Assembly (NCBI GenBank): GCA_019689615.1
Contig: JADGHD010000319.1
Coordinates: 1 to 6,086 of the forward strand
Length of the DNA stretch: 6,086 nt
From: Frankia sp.
GTDB taxonomy: Bacteria; Actinomycetota; Actinomycetes; Frankiales; Frankiaceae
Direction: 5' to 3'
Every line of letters begins with the position of its first letter. Within the stretch, counting starts at the first letter, position 1. Below the pieces are notes generated by a model. That model saw nothing but the letters and a program-made list of their open reading frames with translations, did no database searches and had not been told where the DNA came from. The translations under genes and the position numbers were made by a program. Shown here one piece after another: positions 4,702-6,086 of the stretch.

Positions 4702-5516
4702 CCGCACGGCACCTCGGGGACCTGATCTGCCCGCTGGTCGACGGCCAGCTCCAGCACGACGAGCGAGACCGCGCGCTGGCGCACCTGGCGCACTGCCCGA
4801 CGTGTCGGCACCTGGTGGCCGACTACCGACGGATGAAGCAGCGGCTGGCCGCCCTGGCCACCCCCACGCTGCCCGACACGCTCGCGGACCGGATCCTCGG
4901 CCTCGGCATCAGCCTCGGCGTCGGCCAGGCGCCCGCTGGCCAGCCCGGTCGGCCCGGCCTGCTGGGCCAACCGGGCCAGGGCAGCGGCGGCGCCGGCCGG
5001 GTGGGGCCGGGCTGGGCGCGGCCATGTGCCACCCCGGCCCTCTGGCGCGACGAGCCACGCTCGCACCGGCGGACCGCGCTCGGCACCGGGCCGCGCCGGC
5101 CGTCGCGGGTCCGTGCCGGGTCCCGCCCGCTCGCCGTCGGCGACCCGGTGCTGGCGAGCCGCCCGAGCCTGGCGGTACGGGTCGCGGCGGCCACGGTGAC
5201 GGTTGCGGCGCCCGCGGTGGCGCCGACGGCGGCGGCGATGGTCGCCGCCAGCGCCGCCCAGCGGGCGCGCTCGACGGCGCGGGTCCGCGGGCAGGCGAGG
5301 CTGCGCCGGGCGCTGCTCGGGTCCGCCGCCGTCATGCTGCTCACCCTCGCCGGCTCGATGCTGCTCGACTCCTCGGGATCGGCGCGGACCCCGCGTCCCG
5401 GCGCGGATCCCACCGTCGGGCCGCCTGCCAGCGTCCGGACCGTGCAGTTCGCGAACGAGCCAGCTCGCCGGATGACGCCCTTGATCGCCCCGGTTGTGTT
5501 CCCCTCCTACCGCTAG
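4698..5516 (+). CDS. Zinc-finger (ZAS) anti-sigma factor, probable SigE antagonist, 272 aa
   Basis: Binds and inhibits the cognate ECF sigma factor encoded just upstream. The N-terminal ZAS domain is visible: Cys11, then His29-x3-Cys33-x2-Cys36 in AHLAHCPTC, followed by a helical stretch (LVADYRRMKQRLAAL, 39-53). This His-Cys-Cys set is the zinc and redox centre of ZAS proteins such as RsrA. Residues 75-200 are a long Gly/Pro/Ala/Arg linker containing Gly-X-Y triplets (81-95) and a hydrophobic Ala/Val stretch at 160-187. A likely membrane helix lies at 205-223 (ALLGSAAVMLLTLAGSMLL), followed by about 49 external residues, so the sigma factor may be held at the membrane. By position it corresponds to rseA of M. 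tuberculosis, but the mycobacterial protein is shorter and sequence identity outside the motif is not obvious. It starts in a 4-nt overlap with sigE and ends at TAG 5514-5516. Confidence 0.88.
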   Translation: MTARHLGDLICPLVDGQLQHDERDRALAHLAHCPTCRHLVADYRRMKQRLAALATPTLPDTLADRILGLGISLGVGQAPAGQPGRPGLLGQPGQGSGGAGRVGPGWARPCATPALWRDEPRSHRRTALGTGPRRPSRVRAGSRPLAVGDPVLASRPSLAVRVAAATVTVAAPAVAPTAAAMVAASAAQRARSTARVRGQARLRRALLGSAAVMLLTLAGSMLLDSSGSARTPRPGADPTVGPPASVRTVQFANEPARRMTPLIAPVVFPSYR

Positions 5517-5543
5517 GGCCGTTGCCGTCGGACCGCTAGGGCC
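5509..5543 (+). repeat. 12-nt direct repeat at the anti-sigma stop codon
   Basis: ACCGCTAGGGCC occurs at 5509-5520, covering the TAG stop, and again at 5532-5543, a period of 23 nt. CTAG-containing 12-mers are scarce in such G+C-rich DNA, so a local duplication is more likely than chance. Confidence 0.6.
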
Positions 5544-5938
5544 TATCCCGCCGATCTTCCCGCCAAGGCCTCGCAGCGTGCCGAACGCGCGCCGTTCACG
5601 GCATCCCGCGGCCACAAGCGGCGATCACGCCAGCCCGCGGTGCCGTCGCCGGGATGGCGGGCGTGGGCGACGTTGTGGGCGTGGGCGCGCGGCTCACTCC
5701 ACCCGCCCGCGGCTGCGGCCCCGATGGCCGTCTCGCCCGGTGGACCGCCGGCCATTGGGCGTGGTCGGGTTGGGCACTAGCCGATGCGCCCGCGTGCTGG
5801 CAAGCGGTGGGAATCGGCTGTGCCGCCGCTGTGGGAGAGTTCACGAACAGGCCTTACCGTAGATCCCGCGTACCTGGCTACGGACCGGCACGCGGCCGGA
5901 CGAAAGCGGGCTCGGTTCGCGCACGGATCGGAGGGCGC
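5517..5938 (+). other. 422-nt stretch without a convincing gene
   Basis: Open frames on both strands give Arg/Pro/His/Cys-rich translations without domain character, and codon use is poor. The stretch holds three copies of GTGGGCG (5663, 5675, 5681) and a possible stem of GCCCGC (5633-5638) with GCGGGC (5657-5662) that might end the sigma/anti-sigma transcript. A less G+C-rich zone at about 5744-5890 probably carries the promoter of the next gene. I found no GGAAC-N17-19-GTT element in it and no clear -35/-10 pair. Confidence 0.55.
5930..5934 (+). promoter_or_regulatory. Ribosome binding site of the right-edge gene
   Basis: GGAGG lies 4 nt before the GTG at 5939. It is the main evidence that translation starts here, because the first residues themselves are not diagnostic. 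Confidence 0.6.
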
Positions 5939-6086
5939 GTGGGAGCGACCGACGGCGACGCCCCGACGTCCGACCACGCCCCACGGGCGCCCACCGCGGA
6001 CAAGGCGCAGAAGTCGCCGGACGCGCCGTCCACCCCGACCCCGGCCGGGACGCCCGCCGCCTCTGCCGGGACGGCCACCAGGACCC
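5939..6086 (+). CDS. N-terminus of an unidentified protein, possibly HtrA-like serine protease (3'-truncated)
   Basis: The frame starts at GTG 5939 behind GGAGG and stays open to the window edge, giving 49 complete codons. The visible residues are a hydrophilic Ala/Pro/Thr/Ser/Asp-rich segment (opening MGATDGDAPTSDHAPRAPT) with no signal peptide, membrane helix or motif yet. Third codon positions are almost all G or C, supporting real coding. Identity rests on position only: in the conserved actinobacterial methyltransferase-sigE-anti-sigma locus, the next gene is htrA, whose product usually has a disordered cytoplasmic N-terminus, one membrane helix, a trypsin-like domain and a PDZ domain. 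None of those domains is inside the window, so the product name is inference. A sizeable gap (422 nt) separates it from the anti-sigma gene, so it likely has its own promoter. Confidence 0.5.
   Translation, partial: MGATDGDAPTSDHAPRAPTADKAQKSPDAPSTPTPAGTPAASAGTATRT

Noticed and set aside
4395..5615. 406-codon open frame on the minus strand over sigma and anti-sigma genes
   Set aside because: The opposite strand carries unmistakable sigma region 4 and ZAS motifs; this translation is Arg/Gly/His-rich shadow.
5809..5841. GGGAAT...GTT as an ECF promoter for the right-edge gene
   Set aside because: The spacing between the elements is 24 nt instead of about 18.
5596..5844. 82-codon minus-strand frame in the same gap
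   Set aside because: No ribosome site or domain, and its composition is like other shadows.
5855..5860. TACCGT as a -10 box for the right-edge gene
   Set aside because: No acceptable -35 element at 16-18 nt spacing; TAnnnT alone is too weak.
5494..5862. 122-codon plus-strand frame in the gap after the anti-sigma gene
   Set aside because: Arg/Cys/Pro-rich, no ribosome site, poor third-position G+C, and it overlaps the end of the anti-sigma gene.

Overview
This window comes from a very high-G+C actinobacterium. The G+C content looks to be in the mid-70s percent by eye. Third codon positions are nearly all G or C, GTG starts are common, and proteins carry long Ala/Gly/Pro-rich tails and linkers. 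A Frankia-like genome is my best guess, from general style only and not from any database match.

Layout. (1) Positions 1-1299, plus strand: the C-terminal catalytic part of an M17 leucyl aminopeptidase (PepA), cut by the left edge. (2) Positions 1336-2648, minus strand, converging on pepA: two unrecognised genes, a 168-aa soluble protein and, upstream of it in transcription, a 236-aa membrane-anchored protein. (3) Positions 2649-3016: a 368-nt gene-free stretch that is unusually rich in dyads, forming the leader of the 236-aa gene. (4) Positions 3017-3679, minus strand: a class I SAM-dependent O-methyltransferase. (5) Positions 3680-3846: a divergent control region with a good ECF-type promoter candidate facing right. 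(6) Positions 3847-5516, plus strand: an ECF sigma factor of the SigE type, then an overlapping zinc-finger (ZAS) anti-sigma factor. (7) Positions 5517-5938: a 422-nt stretch without a convincing gene. (8) Positions 5939-6086, plus strand: the low-complexity N-terminus of a further gene, which position suggests is an HtrA-like protease, cut by the right edge.

Regions 4-8 match the conserved actinobacterial envelope-stress locus known from Mycobacterium tuberculosis (Rv1220c methyltransferase, sigE, rseA, htrA, tatB). The expected logic is that the anti-sigma factor holds SigE until envelope stress. Freed SigE then transcribes its regulon, probably including its own gene from the GGAAC...GTT promoter at 3697-3722, while HtrA handles damaged envelope proteins.

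I found no wholly new system. The most unusual points are the possible leaderless or multiple starts of sigE, an in-phase A AAG GGG slippery heptamer that could join sigma and anti-sigma, and two three-part, mutually exclusive dyads in the leader of the 236-aa gene. No tRNA, rRNA, CRISPR array, insertion sequence or attachment site was seen.
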